64,000 nucleotides of DNA from Mycobacterium sp. AZCC_0083 (GTDB taxonomy: Bacteria; Actinomycetota; Actinomycetes; Mycobacteriales; Mycobacteriaceae): positions 62,001 through 126,000 of the forward strand of contig NZ_JACHGP010000008.1 of assembly GCF_014202335.1 (NCBI RefSeq), written 5' to 3'. Positions 33,160 to 42,007 of the stretch are shown here, piece after piece. The position numbers were made by a program, and so were the translations under genes. The notes beneath the pieces are model-generated. The model searched no databases. It had not been told where the DNA came from and worked only from the letters and a program-made list of their open reading frames with translations. How positions within the stretch are numbered: position 1 is the first letter of the stretch; the number at the start of each line of letters is the position of its first letter.

Positions 33160-33901
33160 ATGGCCACCGTCCTACTCATCGGCGAAAGCTGGTTCACACA
33201 GTTGATGGAGGTGAAGGGATTCGATTCGTTCACCGTGAGCGGCTATGAGGTCGGCACGCAGTGGATCGAGCCAGCCCTCACCGGGGGCGGCCACGACTTC
33301 CGGCACCTACCGTCACACCTGGTCGATAGTGCATGCATGGCCTGACCTCTCCGACGTCGACGTCGTACTGATCAGCGACTGCGGCGCAAACACCTTCCTG
33401 CTTGGCACGGCCACGTTCACCGGCGGGGAACCGGTGTCCAACAAGCTCGCCGAACTCGCCGAATTCGTCCGAGGCGGTGGCGGTCTCGGCATGATCGGCG
33501 GGTATCTGTCGTTCAGCGGAATCGATGCCAAGGCACAGTTCGCGGGCACGCCGCTGGCCGAGGTCCTCCCCGTCGTGATCGCAGGCACCGACGACCGGGT
33601 CGAACTGCCCCAGGGTGTGGACCCGGTCGCGACACAGGGGAGCCACGTGGCGTTGGGTGGCGCAACGTGTTTCGGGCCGTTGCTTGGCTATAACCAGGTG
33701 CAGGCACGCCCCGAGGCGAACGTTCTCGCGGTGTGCGGTGATGACCCGTTGGTCGCCATCTGGGAGGTCGGGACGGGACGCGCGTTCGTCTACACCAGCG
33801 ATTGCGGCCCGCATTGGGCATCGCGCAGTTACGCGGATTCGCCCGACTATGCGCGCCTGTGGCAAGGCCTCGTAGGCTGGGCCGCCGACGGCGTGAAATG
33901 A
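33160..33901 (+). pseudogene. GATase1-like (PF07090-type) protein, frameshifted by a 4-base duplication
   Basis: The ATG at 33160 has GAAGGAG in front. MATVLLIGESWFTQLMEVKGFDSFTVSGYEVG and GHDFRHLPSHLVDS is the clear start of the class-I-glutamine-amidotransferase-like family PF07090. At 33331-33338 the text GCATGCAT doubles GCAT; with one copy removed the frame reads DSAWPDLSDVDVVLISDCGAN and continues GGGGLGMIGGYLSFSG and GRAFVYTSDCGPHWAS to the stop at 33901 (about 246 residues). As given, translation ends at 33345. Homologues are cytoplasmic proteins of unknown reaction, often near sugar or amine catabolism genes. The duplication may be real or an assembly slip. It lies downstream of the permease hairpin, in the same direction as the dioxygenase cluster. 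Confidence 0.7.
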
Positions 33902-34019
33902 ACCCAGATTCTGGCTCTTGGCCATCGCGGACCGGGGCCGCCGTCGTCCTACATCCGGAGGCTGTGTCGCAGCGCTGAATGGCCGCCAATCCGACGAAGA
34001 CTTCTTGACGTCGAAGTAA

Positions 34020-35159
34020 TTAGCGTTCGGCGTATGCCGTCAGCTCGTCGATGAACCCCGGCGGGAACCGCAGCGAGCCCTTGCGGGTGCGCCGCAGGAA
34101 CCCGGTGGCCGCCCGCGCCGACAGTGGCACCCCCGGGTAGTCGAGGAAGTCGACCAGCGACGCCCTCGGCTGCCACACCGGCCACGGCCCGACGTCGGCG
34201 GCATGCACCACGCCGTCCAGGTCCGCCCACGCCGCCCGCCGCGGCCACTTCGCGCCGGTCCAGACCACGTCCGAAGCGCCGTCATAGCGACCGGGGGAGG
34301 CCAACCGCTCGCCGATCCACGTCGCCACCGGCACGCTCACCGAGTTGCCCACCATCCGCCAGCGCTCGCCGCGCTTGGCCACCTCTTCGGCGGGCGCGGT
34401 CCAGTCGGCGGGAAAACCCTGCAGCCGCTCGGTATCTCGCAGATCCGGAGTCACGTACGCGCCCGACGGCAGGCGGATGGCCGGGGGAGAGGCCACCCCG
34501 ACGGCCGAGCCGCACTTGATCGGCGGCACCCCGTCGACGGCCCAGCCGAATGCCCGCATGCCCTCGGTCCAGTAGAACCCGCACGCCACATCGGGATAGT
34601 CCGCCACCACCAATGGCCGCACGACCTCGTCGGACAGCAGCACGTCGCGCGGATCACCGACCCGACTGGCCACCAGGTACCACCGGTTGCGCCGCTGCGG
34701 CAGCCCGAACGCGTTGCTGTCCACCACGCGGTACGCCCAGCGATAGCCCAGCTCGGTCAACGCGGTCGTGATCAGCTTCAGCGCCGCGCCCTGGCCGAGC
34801 GACATCAGGAACGGCACGTTCTCCAGCACCAGCCACGGCACGTTCGCGCCCTCGAGCAGCCGCAGCACCTCACCGATGAGACTGCTTCTGGCGCCGTCGA
34901 TTCCGACCTTGCGGCCCACGCTGCTCAGGTCCTGGCACGGGAAGCCGGCCACCACCACGTCGGTGCGGGCAGGCAGCGACACCAGGTCGCGGACGTCGCC
35001 CTCGATCTTGGTGTCGGGGAACCGGCGCCGCAGCACGTGCATCGCGGGCGCGGAGTTCTCGACGAGCAGCTGGGTGTGGTGCCCGCTGGCGGTCATGCCG
35101 AGCTCGAGCCCACCGATGCCGGCGAACAGGCCCGCGACCCGCATCGAGCGGCGCTTCAT
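34020..35159 (-). CDS. C5-cytosine DNA methyltransferase 2 of a tandem pair
   Basis: The product is 379 residues. Motif I is VAGLFAGIGGLELGM, motif IV VVAGFPCQDLSSVGR (Pro-Cys catalytic loop), motif VI WLVLENVPFL, motif VIII LPQRRNRWYLVA and motif X MVGNSVSVPVATWIGERL; the part between VIII and X is the target-recognition region. A C-terminal extension of about 90 residues follows motif X (WTGAKWPRRAAW ... GFIDELTAYAER). The start ATG at 35159 overlaps the stop of the upstream methyltransferase by 4 bases. All catalytic parts are intact. The recognised base sequence is not readable from this. Confidence 0.92.
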   Translation of the reverse strand: MKRRSMRVAGLFAGIGGLELGMTASGHHTQLLVENSAPAMHVLRRRFPDTKIEGDVRDLVSLPARTDVVVAGFPCQDLSSVGRKVGIDGARSSLIGEVLRLLEGANVPWLVLENVPFLMSLGQGAALKLITTALTELGYRWAYRVVDSNAFGLPQRRNRWYLVASRVGDPRDVLLSDEVVRPLVVADYPDVACGFYWTEGMRAFGWAVDGVPPIKCGSAVGVASPPAIRLPSGAYVTPDLRDTERLQGFPADWTAPAEEVAKRGERWRMVGNSVSVPVATWIGERLASPGRYDGASDVVWTGAKWPRRAAWADLDGVVHAADVGPWPVWQPRASLVDFLDYPGVPLSARAATGFLRRTRKGSLRFPPGFIDELTAYAER

Positions 35160-36445
35160 CGCAGCCACTCCAGGGCCACCGCGTAGCTGAGCCGCGACGG
35201 CACCGCGTTGCCGATCATCCTGGCCATCGCCGTGCGGTGGCGCACCGCGTCGAACGAGAACCAGTCCGGAATGTATTGCAGCCGTGCGGCTTCGTGCGCG
35301 GTGATGGTGCGCCGCCGGCTCGGGTGCACGTAGCGGCCCATGCACATGCTGTAGAAGCCGGTGGTGATGGTCTGCGACGGGCGGTCCCACGCCAGCCGGC
35401 CGTAGATCGCTTTGTAGCTGTGCCCGCCGTTGGCGTGGCAGGCCGGGCGCTCGCTGTCGGGCAGGTCGAATTCGCCTGTCTCGAAGAGATAGTCGATGCG
35501 CTGGCGCGTGGCGGGTGCCGACCGCGCGACGGCGTCGACAAGACCCTCGTCGCGCCGCGCGTCGGACATCCGCTCCAAATCCTGGAACGCCCACGCCACG
35601 TTGCGCGGATCGCGCCGGTGCCGCACGACCACCTCGGCAGGCGTGGTGGTGTGCGTCAGGCTGGCCATCAACGCGAGCCGACGCCGACGCTGCGGCACGC
35701 CGATCTCGTTGAGGTTCACCACGTCCATCGACACGTGATACCCGAGCTCACCCAGCGCATCGGCGGTGCGCTGCACGACCGAGCGCTTGTCGTTCAGCGC
35801 TCCCGGCACGTTCTCGATCAGGATGTGTTGCGGCTGAAGCACTTCCGCGGCGCGGACCATGGTGCGGTAGAGCTCGTTCTTGTCGTCGGAGTGCCGCGTG
35901 CGGTTATTGAAGTCGCTGTGGCCCTGGCATGGCGGGCCCCCCACCAGCACGTCGATGTCGCCGTGGTGCTTGGACAGCATCCGTTCTGCGGAGGTGAGCC
36001 GCGCACCGACCTTGCCGGGCAGCACCGCGGTGACGTCCTTGCACACCGCGGCGGCGGTGGGAAAGTTGGCGGCATAGGTGTCGGTCGCGACCTGGTCGAC
36101 GTCGACCGCGAGCACCGGCTCGAACGACCGGTTCAATGCGCGGGCCGCCTCGGCCAACCCGATCGACAAACCACCGCACCCGGAGAACAGGTCGACCACC
36201 CGCAGCGAGGACCGCGACGCGCCACACGGCGGCGCGACCGTGCTCTGCAGCCAGGCGCGTTCGGCTTCGTCGGCCGACGTGGGCCGCGCGTCCCCACCGG
36301 TGTACCCGGCCATCACGCTGGCGGCCTTGCGACCGTCGCGCCGCGTGACGACGCGCTCGTAGGTGCCGTTGCGGGTGCGGAAGCGCTCGAACCCGGCGTC
36401 GACGCTGGGCCGCCGCTCGACGGTGCGCTGGGATGGCTCACTCAT
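35156..36445 (-). CDS. C5-cytosine DNA methyltransferase 1 of a tandem pair
   Basis: The product is 429 residues from the ATG at 36445 (MSEPSQRT); an ATG 60 bases upstream would add a non-conserved leader. An N-terminal region of about 85 residues precedes motif I (VVDLFSGCGGLSIGL). Then come motif IV VGGPPCQGHSDFNN, motif VI ILIENVPGAL, motif VIII GVPQRRRRLALMA, and motifs IX-X SQTITTGFYS and ARMIGNAVPSRL. It is coupled to the second methyltransferase by ATGA. Two methyltransferases of this sort often modify the two strands of an asymmetric site in type IIS-like systems, but no cognate endonuclease gene is adjacent except the divergent Vsr homologue. Confidence 0.92.
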   Translation of the reverse strand: MSEPSQRTVERRPSVDAGFERFRTRNGTYERVVTRRDGRKAASVMAGYTGGDARPTSADEAERAWLQSTVAPPCGASRSSLRVVDLFSGCGGLSIGLAEAARALNRSFEPVLAVDVDQVATDTYAANFPTAAAVCKDVTAVLPGKVGARLTSAERMLSKHHGDIDVLVGGPPCQGHSDFNNRTRHSDDKNELYRTMVRAAEVLQPQHILIENVPGALNDKRSVVQRTADALGELGYHVSMDVVNLNEIGVPQRRRRLALMASLTHTTTPAEVVVRHRRDPRNVAWAFQDLERMSDARRDEGLVDAVARSAPATRQRIDYLFETGEFDLPDSERPACHANGGHSYKAIYGRLAWDRPSQTITTGFYSMCMGRYVHPSRRRTITAHEAARLQYIPDWFSFDAVRHRTAMARMIGNAVPSRLSYAVALEWLR

Positions 36446-36585
36446 CAACGGCACGCGACCAGCAAGGAGTCGGTTGCTCGGCGGCCGCGGCGGATCACAG
36501 GGCAATGGTATTCAGCGGTTCCGACATGTCCGGGCACCTGCGGCGGCGCGCCGCACATAGCCTGAACTCGCACATAACCTGAATC

Positions 36586-37005
36586 ATGGCCGAATCTTGG
36601 GCATCATCGCCGGAGGCACGGGCCCGCATGCAGTCCAACCGCAGCAGGGACACCAAGCCCGAGCTGGCGCTGCGCTCGGCCGTGCACGCGCGGGGACTTC
36701 GCTACCGCGTCTCGGCCAAACCGCTGACCGGGTTGCGGCGCACAGCCGACCTCGTCTTCCCGAGCGCCAAGGTGGCGGTGTTCCTCGACGGCTGCTTCTG
36801 GCACGGCTGCCCCGAGCACCACACCGTCGCCGCGGCCAACGCCACGTTCTGGGCCGACAAGGTCGCCGGCAACCGGGCCCGCGACCGTGACACCGACAGC
36901 AGGCTCGCCGACGCCGGGTGGGTGAGCGTGCGGGTGTGGGAGCACGAGGATCCGGCCGAGGCGGCGCGACGCGTCGAAGACGTGGTGCGCACTAGACGCG
37001 CCTAG
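36586..37005 (+). CDS. Vsr-type mismatch endonuclease
   Basis: The 139-residue protein has the Vsr fold: MQSNRSRDTKPELALRSAVHARGLRYRV at the start, the catalytic Asp in RTADLVFPSAKVAVFLDGCFWHGCPEHH, with Cys and His ligands for the structural zinc (C and H of DGCFWHGCPEH). The end is GWVSVRVWEHEDPAEAARRV. Vsr proteins nick the strand with T at T:G mismatches produced by deamination of 5-methylcytosine and usually accompany a C5 methyltransferase. The gene diverges from the methyltransferase pair across 140 bases, which contain the start regions of both. In actinobacterial defence islands Vsr-like proteins are also found as the restriction part of a system. Confidence 0.9.
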   Translation: MAESWASSPEARARMQSNRSRDTKPELALRSAVHARGLRYRVSAKPLTGLRRTADLVFPSAKVAVFLDGCFWHGCPEHHTVAAANATFWADKVAGNRARDRDTDSRLADAGWVSVRVWEHEDPAEAARRVEDVVRTRRA

Positions 37006-37159
37006 GCGCCACCGGCCACCGTGTGGCAGGCAAACACGGCGAAACAAGACGATTACGAATCTCCCACAGACCCCCTGCCCGACGTGTCGTCGTCAGCCGT
37101 CTCGCCTACGATGAGACACCGGTCGGTTCTGGCCACACATCGAACAGGTCTGGAGTGTT

Positions 37160-38437
37160 TTGACGTTGACTCGTCGTGTCCGCGGTGCCTGGTTGGCTAC
37201 AGCCCTCGCCGCTCTGGCCGTGCTCGGGGGAGTCCTCGTGACCGATACCCCGCAGTGCCCTGGCAGCAAATGTCAGGTGGTAGCCGCCGCGCCACACGGC
37301 GTGGACGATTCGCCGCCGGTCGTGCCGACGTCGGAGCCCGCGGTGCTGTCGGTCATGCCGAACCCGGGAACCGATGAGATCAACCCCGCAGGCCCCGTCA
37401 TGGTCACCGCCACCAGCGGCACCATCACCGACGTCACGATGGTCAACGACAGCGGCAAGGTGATCCCCGGCGTCCTCACGCCGGACGGGACGGTGTGGAA
37501 GCCGACCAACCAGCTCGGCTACGGTCGCACCTACTCGATGACGGTGCTCGCCCGCGGTGCGCAGGGCATGCCGTCACGCCAGACGTCCAGCTTCACCACG
37601 GTGTCGCCGAGTGACCAGACCGAGGTCTACCTGAACCGGGCCGGTGGGGATCTGCTCGAAGACGGCGGGACCTACGGCATCGGCACCGTCGTCGTCGCGC
37701 ACTTCGATCAGTCCATCGACAACAAGGCCAACGCCGAGCGGCACATGAACGTCACCACCAACCCGCCGGTGAAGGGGTCGTGGTACTGGACCGACGACCA
37801 GACCGCGCACTGGCGACCGGCCAAGTACTACGCACCCGGCACGACGGTCACCGTCAACGCCAACATCTACGGCACGACGCTCGGGGACGGTCTGTACGGC
37901 GCCGAGGACGAGAAGGTGTCGTTCAAGATCGGCGACGCCCACGTCTCGATCGCCGACGACAACACTCATCAGGTCAGCGTCTTCGACAACGGCAAGCTGG
38001 TCCGCACCATGCCGACGTCGATGGGGATGGGCGGCACGCAGACCATCGCAGGCACCACGCTGTCGTTCTTCACACCGCCCGGCGTGTACACCGTCCTGGA
38101 CAAGGCCAACCCCGTGGTCATGGACTCGTCGACGTTCGGGTTGCCCATCGACTCCCGCCTCGGCTACAAGGAGTCCATCTCCTATGCCACCCGGATCAGC
38201 ATCGACGGCATCTATCTGCACCAGCTGAATTCCACGGTGTGGGCGCAGGGCAACACCGACACGTCGCACGGCTGCCTGAACCTCAACGGGGACAACGCCG
38301 CGTGGTTCTTCAACTTCTCCGTGCCTGGCGACGTCGTCGAGGTGAAGAACACCGGCGGCGAGCCGCTGAAGCTGTGGCAGAACGGCGACTGGAGCGTGCC
38401 GTGGGAGCAGTGGCAGGCGGGCAGCAAGCTCACCTGA
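37160..38437 (+). CDS. L,D-transpeptidase with Ig-like domains (LdtMt family)
   Basis: The 425-residue exported enzyme starts at TTG 37160 (TGGAG in front). A signal or anchor helix occupies about residues 8-28 (GAWLATALAALAVLGGVLV). Two Ig-like domains follow (about 60-260), then the YkuD catalytic domain with the signature IYLHQLNSTVWAQGNTDTSHGCLNLN; the nucleophile is C372. These enzymes make 3-3 cross-links in mycobacterial peptidoglycan and are the target of carbapenems. M. tuberculosis has five; the order of domains fits LdtMt1-5, and I cannot tell which one is orthologous. A possible -10 TACGAT is at 37107-37112. A strong hairpin follows between this gene and the convergent NYN gene. 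Confidence 0.92.
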   Translation: MTLTRRVRGAWLATALAALAVLGGVLVTDTPQCPGSKCQVVAAAPHGVDDSPPVVPTSEPAVLSVMPNPGTDEINPAGPVMVTATSGTITDVTMVNDSGKVIPGVLTPDGTVWKPTNQLGYGRTYSMTVLARGAQGMPSRQTSSFTTVSPSDQTEVYLNRAGGDLLEDGGTYGIGTVVVAHFDQSIDNKANAERHMNVTTNPPVKGSWYWTDDQTAHWRPAKYYAPGTTVTVNANIYGTTLGDGLYGAEDEKVSFKIGDAHVSIADDNTHQVSVFDNGKLVRTMPTSMGMGGTQTIAGTTLSFFTPPGVYTVLDKANPVVMDSSTFGLPIDSRLGYKESISYATRISIDGIYLHQLNSTVWAQGNTDTSHGCLNLNGDNAAWFFNFSVPGDVVEVKNTGGEPLKLWQNGDWSVPWEQWQAGSKLT

Positions 38438-38451
38438 GGGCGGGCGACTAG

Positions 38452-38514
38452 CACCGAAACGAACGTTTTGCAGGAGAAGTTCGAGTGGGGACCTGCAAAA
38501 GGTGCGTTTCGGTG
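38452..38514. terminator. Large hairpin between convergent genes
   Basis: Arms 38452-38474 (CACCGAAACG, aacg, TTTTGCAGG) and 38492-38514 pair in 21 of 23 positions around a 17-base loop. It lies between the ends of the transpeptidase and NYN genes and can serve as terminator for both. The left arm ends with GCAGG and the right arm carries an A-run, which gives T-runs on both strands. Confidence 0.65.
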
Positions 38515-38531
38515 ACGGCGTCGCGACCGCC

Positions 38532-39443
38532 CTACTTCAGCCGCACCATCCGCGTCGTCGAACTCTCGTCCAGCTCCACGACGTCCGACCGTGACCGCAG
38601 GAAATCGCTGAAAGACCGGAAACCCAAGGACTTTTCGCTGAACGATGGATCCATCCGCTTCATCTGCGCCTTGACCGCCGAGTTGTGCAGCCAGTCGGCG
38701 TCGTCCTTCTCCAAGCCGATCTGCAGGGCCCGCTGAAGCAGCGCGGTCGCCGCGGTCTGCGGGTCCGGCGGTTCCGGCTCCTCGTTGTCGGCAGGACGGG
38801 CGGCACGTCTGCGCCGCTTCGGCGGCGCGGTCTCGGTCTCCGCCTCGGGCTCCACTTCGGCCTCGACGGGCGTGGGATCGGGTTCGAACACCGGGACGCC
38901 GGGCAGTGAGTCGTAGATGACGAAGTCGTCGCACGCCGCGGCCAGCGATCGGCTCGACGAGCCGGCCACCCCGATGCCCACCACGTACCGGCCGAGCCGT
39001 TTGCAGCGCTGCGCCAACGCGATGTAGTCGGAGTCGCCAGCGACGATCACCACGTGCGTCAGGTCGGGCAGCCGGAACATGTCCTCGACGGTGTCGACCG
39101 CGAGCCGGATGTCGGCGCCGTTCTTGCCGTACGCCGCGGCAGGGAACAGCTGCACCAGATCGACGGCGCGCCCCACCAACTGCCCGCGGTAGGAGGCATT
39201 CAAGTCGGCCGACCAGTCCGCGTAGGCGCGGGTCAGCACCAACGTGCCGAACGACGACGCGAAGTCGATGATCGCGCCGACGTCGACCGTCGCCCGCTCC
39301 AGCCGATCCGGGTGCTGGTCCAGCCCCTTGGCCTTGTCGCGCTGAAACGAATTGCGGCCGTTCACTTGGTCGTACCGCGAGATGACGATGTTGTCGAAGT
39401 CGAGGTAGACCGCGACACGGGTGGTGGTACCTGGCTCGGTCAT
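38532..39443 (-). CDS. NYN-domain ribonuclease with C-terminal LOTUS/OST-HTH-like domain
   Basis: The product is 303 residues. The NYN (PIN-like) domain spans about 8-180: VAVYLDFDNIVIS with two catalytic Asp at the start, then ADIRLAVDTVEDMF, VVIVAGDSDYIALAQRCKRLGRYVVGIG and SLAAACDDFVIYD, all typical of LabA/NYN RNases. A charged, low-complexity linker (EAEVEPEAETETAPPKRRRRAARP) follows. The last 75 residues (TALLQRALQIGLEKDDADWLHNSAVKAQMKRMDPSFSEKSLGFRSFSDFLRSRSDVVEL) have the OST-HTH/LOTUS pattern, an RNA-binding winged helix. It probably cuts or processes RNA in the cytoplasm. Intact, with clear start at MTEPGTTTR. Confidence 0.88.
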   Translation of the reverse strand: MTEPGTTTRVAVYLDFDNIVISRYDQVNGRNSFQRDKAKGLDQHPDRLERATVDVGAIIDFASSFGTLVLTRAYADWSADLNASYRGQLVGRAVDLVQLFPAAAYGKNGADIRLAVDTVEDMFRLPDLTHVVIVAGDSDYIALAQRCKRLGRYVVGIGVAGSSSRSLAAACDDFVIYDSLPGVPVFEPDPTPVEAEVEPEAETETAPPKRRRRAARPADNEEPEPPDPQTAATALLQRALQIGLEKDDADWLHNSAVKAQMKRMDPSFSEKSLGFRSFSDFLRSRSDVVELDESSTTRMVRLK

Positions 39444-39468
39444 GGCTTCAGTCTTGTCCCTCGACGCA

Positions 39469-40278
39469 TCAACTCGACGCCTGACGGGTGCGGGCGCGTC
39501 TCACCGCTTCCTCGACCAACCGCTCCGCGATGAGGTTCAGCTTGACGTTCTCGGCCTGACTCATCTTGGCGAGCCGCTCGAACGCCTCCTCCGCGCTGCC
39601 ACCGGAGCGGCTGCGGACGATGCCGATCGCCTGGTCGATGACCGCGCGGGATGTCAGGGCGCGCTGCAGTCGGTCGGTGCGTTCCTGGGCCGACGCCAGC
39701 AGCTGCGCGTTGTACACCGACACCGCGGCCGCACCGGCGAACTGCGCACCCAATTGCACGGCGTGCTCGGCGAACGCGTCGCGCCGGTAGGCATAGGCAT
39801 TGATCGCCCCGATCACCGCGTCCGCGATCGTCAGCGGCAGCGCCAGCACCGAGTGCACTCCCATGCGGGCGACGTGCCCGCCGAAGCGCGGCCACCGATC
39901 GTCGCCCCCGATCGACCCGCTGACCGTCGGACGGCGCGACCGTATGCACGTCACACACGGCCCCTCGTTGAGCACGTCGTACTGCAGGGCGTCGATGTCG
40001 CGAACGAACTGCGGGGTGGCCGCCCAGGCCTCCATGCGCGGCCCGCAGGAATCGGCGGCGATCAGCGTGACGCCTGCACCGTCGACTCCGGGGATGGCTT
40101 GCACCGCGAACTCGGCGACGTCGTTGAGCAGATCGGGCACACCCTGTCGGCCTGCGACGATCTTGGCCAAACCACTCAGGCCGAGATACAGATCGACCTC
40201 GTCGGATTCGAGTCGAGCCGGTGACAGATCCGCCCCCGGTGGCCCGTCCCGACCGGGCTGGGCGTCGTAGTCGGCCAT
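39469..40278 (-). CDS. GAF-ANTAR RNA-binding regulator
   Basis: The 269-residue protein starts at ATG 40278, with GAGGAGGAGGGGT just in front. A GAF sensor domain lies at about 35-190 (DLLNDVAEFAVQAIPGVDGAGVTLI ... VLALPLTIADAVIGAINAYA). The ANTAR domain is at about 200-258 (LQRALTSRAVIDQAIGIVRSRSGGSAEEAFERLAKMSQAENVKLNLIAERLVEEA), which binds paired hexaloop RNA hairpins to prevent transcription termination. Mycobacteria have several such proteins, for example Rv1626-type; GAF-ANTAR fusions are frequent. The signal seen by the GAF domain is unknown. It stands behind the NYN gene in reverse order, with 25 bases between. Confidence 0.9.
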   Translation of the reverse strand: MADYDAQPGRDGPPGADLSPARLESDEVDLYLGLSGLAKIVAGRQGVPDLLNDVAEFAVQAIPGVDGAGVTLIAADSCGPRMEAWAATPQFVRDIDALQYDVLNEGPCVTCIRSRRPTVSGSIGGDDRWPRFGGHVARMGVHSVLALPLTIADAVIGAINAYAYRRDAFAEHAVQLGAQFAGAAAVSVYNAQLLASAQERTDRLQRALTSRAVIDQAIGIVRSRSGGSAEEAFERLAKMSQAENVKLNLIAERLVEEAVRRARTRQASS

Positions 40279-40372
40279 ACCCCTCCTCCTCGAGGCGTGG
40301 CACGAGCGCACCCCCCGATCAACGGCTCAACTTACTCGCCGAGAACCAGGAAGCGCGCGCAGACGAGAACCG

Positions 40373-42007
40373 TTAGGTGACGAGCGACATGGCGTGCGCG
40401 CGCCGCAGCTTGCCCGAGGGGGTCTTGGGAATCATGCCCGGCTCGAGGACGACGACGTTGCGCGGCCGGACGTCCACTTCGGCGACCACTTCGTGCGCCA
40501 CCTGACGCTCGATGCGGCGCACCGCGGCGGGATCGTCGTACTCCTTGGACTCGACGGCGACGGCGAAGCTCTCCCGCGTCTGGCCGGCATTGAGTCGTAC
40601 CGCGACCGCGCAGCCCTGCCGGACGCCGGGAACCCGGGCGGCAGCACGTTCGATGTCGGTCGGGTAGACGTTGCGTCCGGCCATGATGATGACGTCCTTG
40701 ACCCGCCCGCACACGATGACGTCGTCGGTCTCGGTCAGGTAGCCAAGGTCGCCGGTGTCATACCAGCCGTCCTGGTCCTGCGCGCCGATGAAACCGGCCG
40801 CCGTGGTGTAGCCGACGGTGACCGGCTCGCCGCGGACCTGGAGCACGCCGACCGAGCGGTGGCCCAGAATGCTGCCGTCATCGCCAACGACGCGGATCTC
40901 GAGGCCCTTGAGGACACGGCCCAGCGACACCAGTCGACGGGTGTTGCCCCGTGATGCAGGGACGGCACGGTGCAGGACCGACAAGAGGTCGGCGTCGACC
41001 TCGTCGATGACCATGCCGGCGCCGGACTCCGAGAACGACACCGCGACGGTGGTCTCGGCCATGCCGTAGGCGGGAAGGATCGCCTCGGGGCGCAGGCCGA
41101 ACGGCGCGCCCGCCTCGATGAGGTCCTCGACGTCGGCCGGCTCGACCTGCTCGGCGCCCGACAACGCCCATCGCAGCGAAGAAAGGTCGAACTGGCCGGG
41201 GGTGGCCTGCCTGCGCAGTCGCTTGGCGAAGAGCGTGTAGGCGAAGTTGGGCGCGGCCGTCATGGTGCCCTTGTACTTGTCAATGAGCTTGGCCCACAAC
41301 AACGTATCGCGCAGGAAGTCCATCGGCGTGACCTTGACCAGCTCCGCGCCGAAGTACATCGGCACGGTCAAGAAGCCCGTCATGCCCATGTCGTGGAAGC
41401 AGGGCAGCCAGCTGACGATGACGTCGGTCTCGTGGTCGAACTCCGCCCCGACGAACATCGCCTCGGCGTTGGACACCACGTTGCGATGGCTGATCTGCAC
41501 GGCCTTGGGCGATCCCGTTGAGCCGGACGTCAGCTGCAGCAGGGCAATGTCATCGTCGTCGGTTTCGACGGGTTCCGCCGGGTCGCTCTGCAACAGCTTC
41601 TCGATCGTCACCACGTTCAGGCCGAGCGCGGTCAGCAGTGGCTCGGCGGGCATGAACGGATCGGAGATGACGACTGCCGTGGCACCGATCATCTCGATGA
41701 CCGCGGTGGTCTCTTCGGCCCACCGCCGCAGGTCGGTGCGCGGGGTCGGTTGATGCAGCATGGTCAGGCAGGCGCCGCGCATCCAGATGCCCTGGGCGGC
41801 TGGGGCGATTTCGACGGGCGCACCGGCCAGCACGGCGACGGCGTCACCGTGCTTCACACCGGCTGCGGCGAGACCGCCTGCGATCCGGCTGGCGCGCTCG
41901 TGGACCTCGGCCCAGCTGTGTCGCACCGGGGCGTCCGGCTCACCGGTGACCATGCCCTTCGTACTGGTTTTGGCGTTGCTAAACATCGTGTCGGTGAATC
42001 GACTCAC
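40373..42007 (-). CDS. Fatty-acid adenylating enzyme (FadD; acyl-AMP or acyl-CoA ligase)
   Basis: The product is 544 residues from the GTG at 42007. ANL-superfamily cores are present: A3 LLQLTSGSTGSPKAVQISHRN, A5 YGMAETTVAVSF, A7 GWYDTGDLGYL, A8 GRVKDVIIMAGRNVYPTDIE and the catalytic lysine in MIPKTPSGKLRRAHAM. The sequence WLPCFHDMGMTGFLTVPMYFG after A3 is characteristic of the FadD/FAAL branch that activates long-chain acyl groups, often for polyketide or complex lipid synthesis. Whether it ends at acyl-AMP or goes on to CoA cannot be settled here, since the FAAL-specific insertion was not clearly delimited. No polyketide synthase is nearby. Confidence 0.85.
   Translation of the reverse strand: MSRFTDTMFSNAKTSTKGMVTGEPDAPVRHSWAEVHERASRIAGGLAAAGVKHGDAVAVLAGAPVEIAPAAQGIWMRGACLTMLHQPTPRTDLRRWAEETTAVIEMIGATAVVISDPFMPAEPLLTALGLNVVTIEKLLQSDPAEPVETDDDDIALLQLTSGSTGSPKAVQISHRNVVSNAEAMFVGAEFDHETDVIVSWLPCFHDMGMTGFLTVPMYFGAELVKVTPMDFLRDTLLWAKLIDKYKGTMTAAPNFAYTLFAKRLRRQATPGQFDLSSLRWALSGAEQVEPADVEDLIEAGAPFGLRPEAILPAYGMAETTVAVSFSESGAGMVIDEVDADLLSVLHRAVPASRGNTRRLVSLGRVLKGLEIRVVGDDGSILGHRSVGVLQVRGEPVTVGYTTAAGFIGAQDQDGWYDTGDLGYLTETDDVIVCGRVKDVIIMAGRNVYPTDIERAAARVPGVRQGCAVAVRLNAGQTRESFAVAVESKEYDDPAAVRRIERQVAHEVVAEVDVRPRNVVVLEPGMIPKTPSGKLRRAHAMSLVT

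Noticed and set aside
33960..34019. Small hairpin between the GATase1-like gene and methyltransferase 2
   Set aside because: Only about 5 paired bases (ACTTC/GAAGT); too weak to call a terminator.
35237..36565. 442-codon plus-strand frame over methyltransferase 1
   Set aside because: Antisense shadow without known domains; the minus strand has complete methyltransferase motifs.
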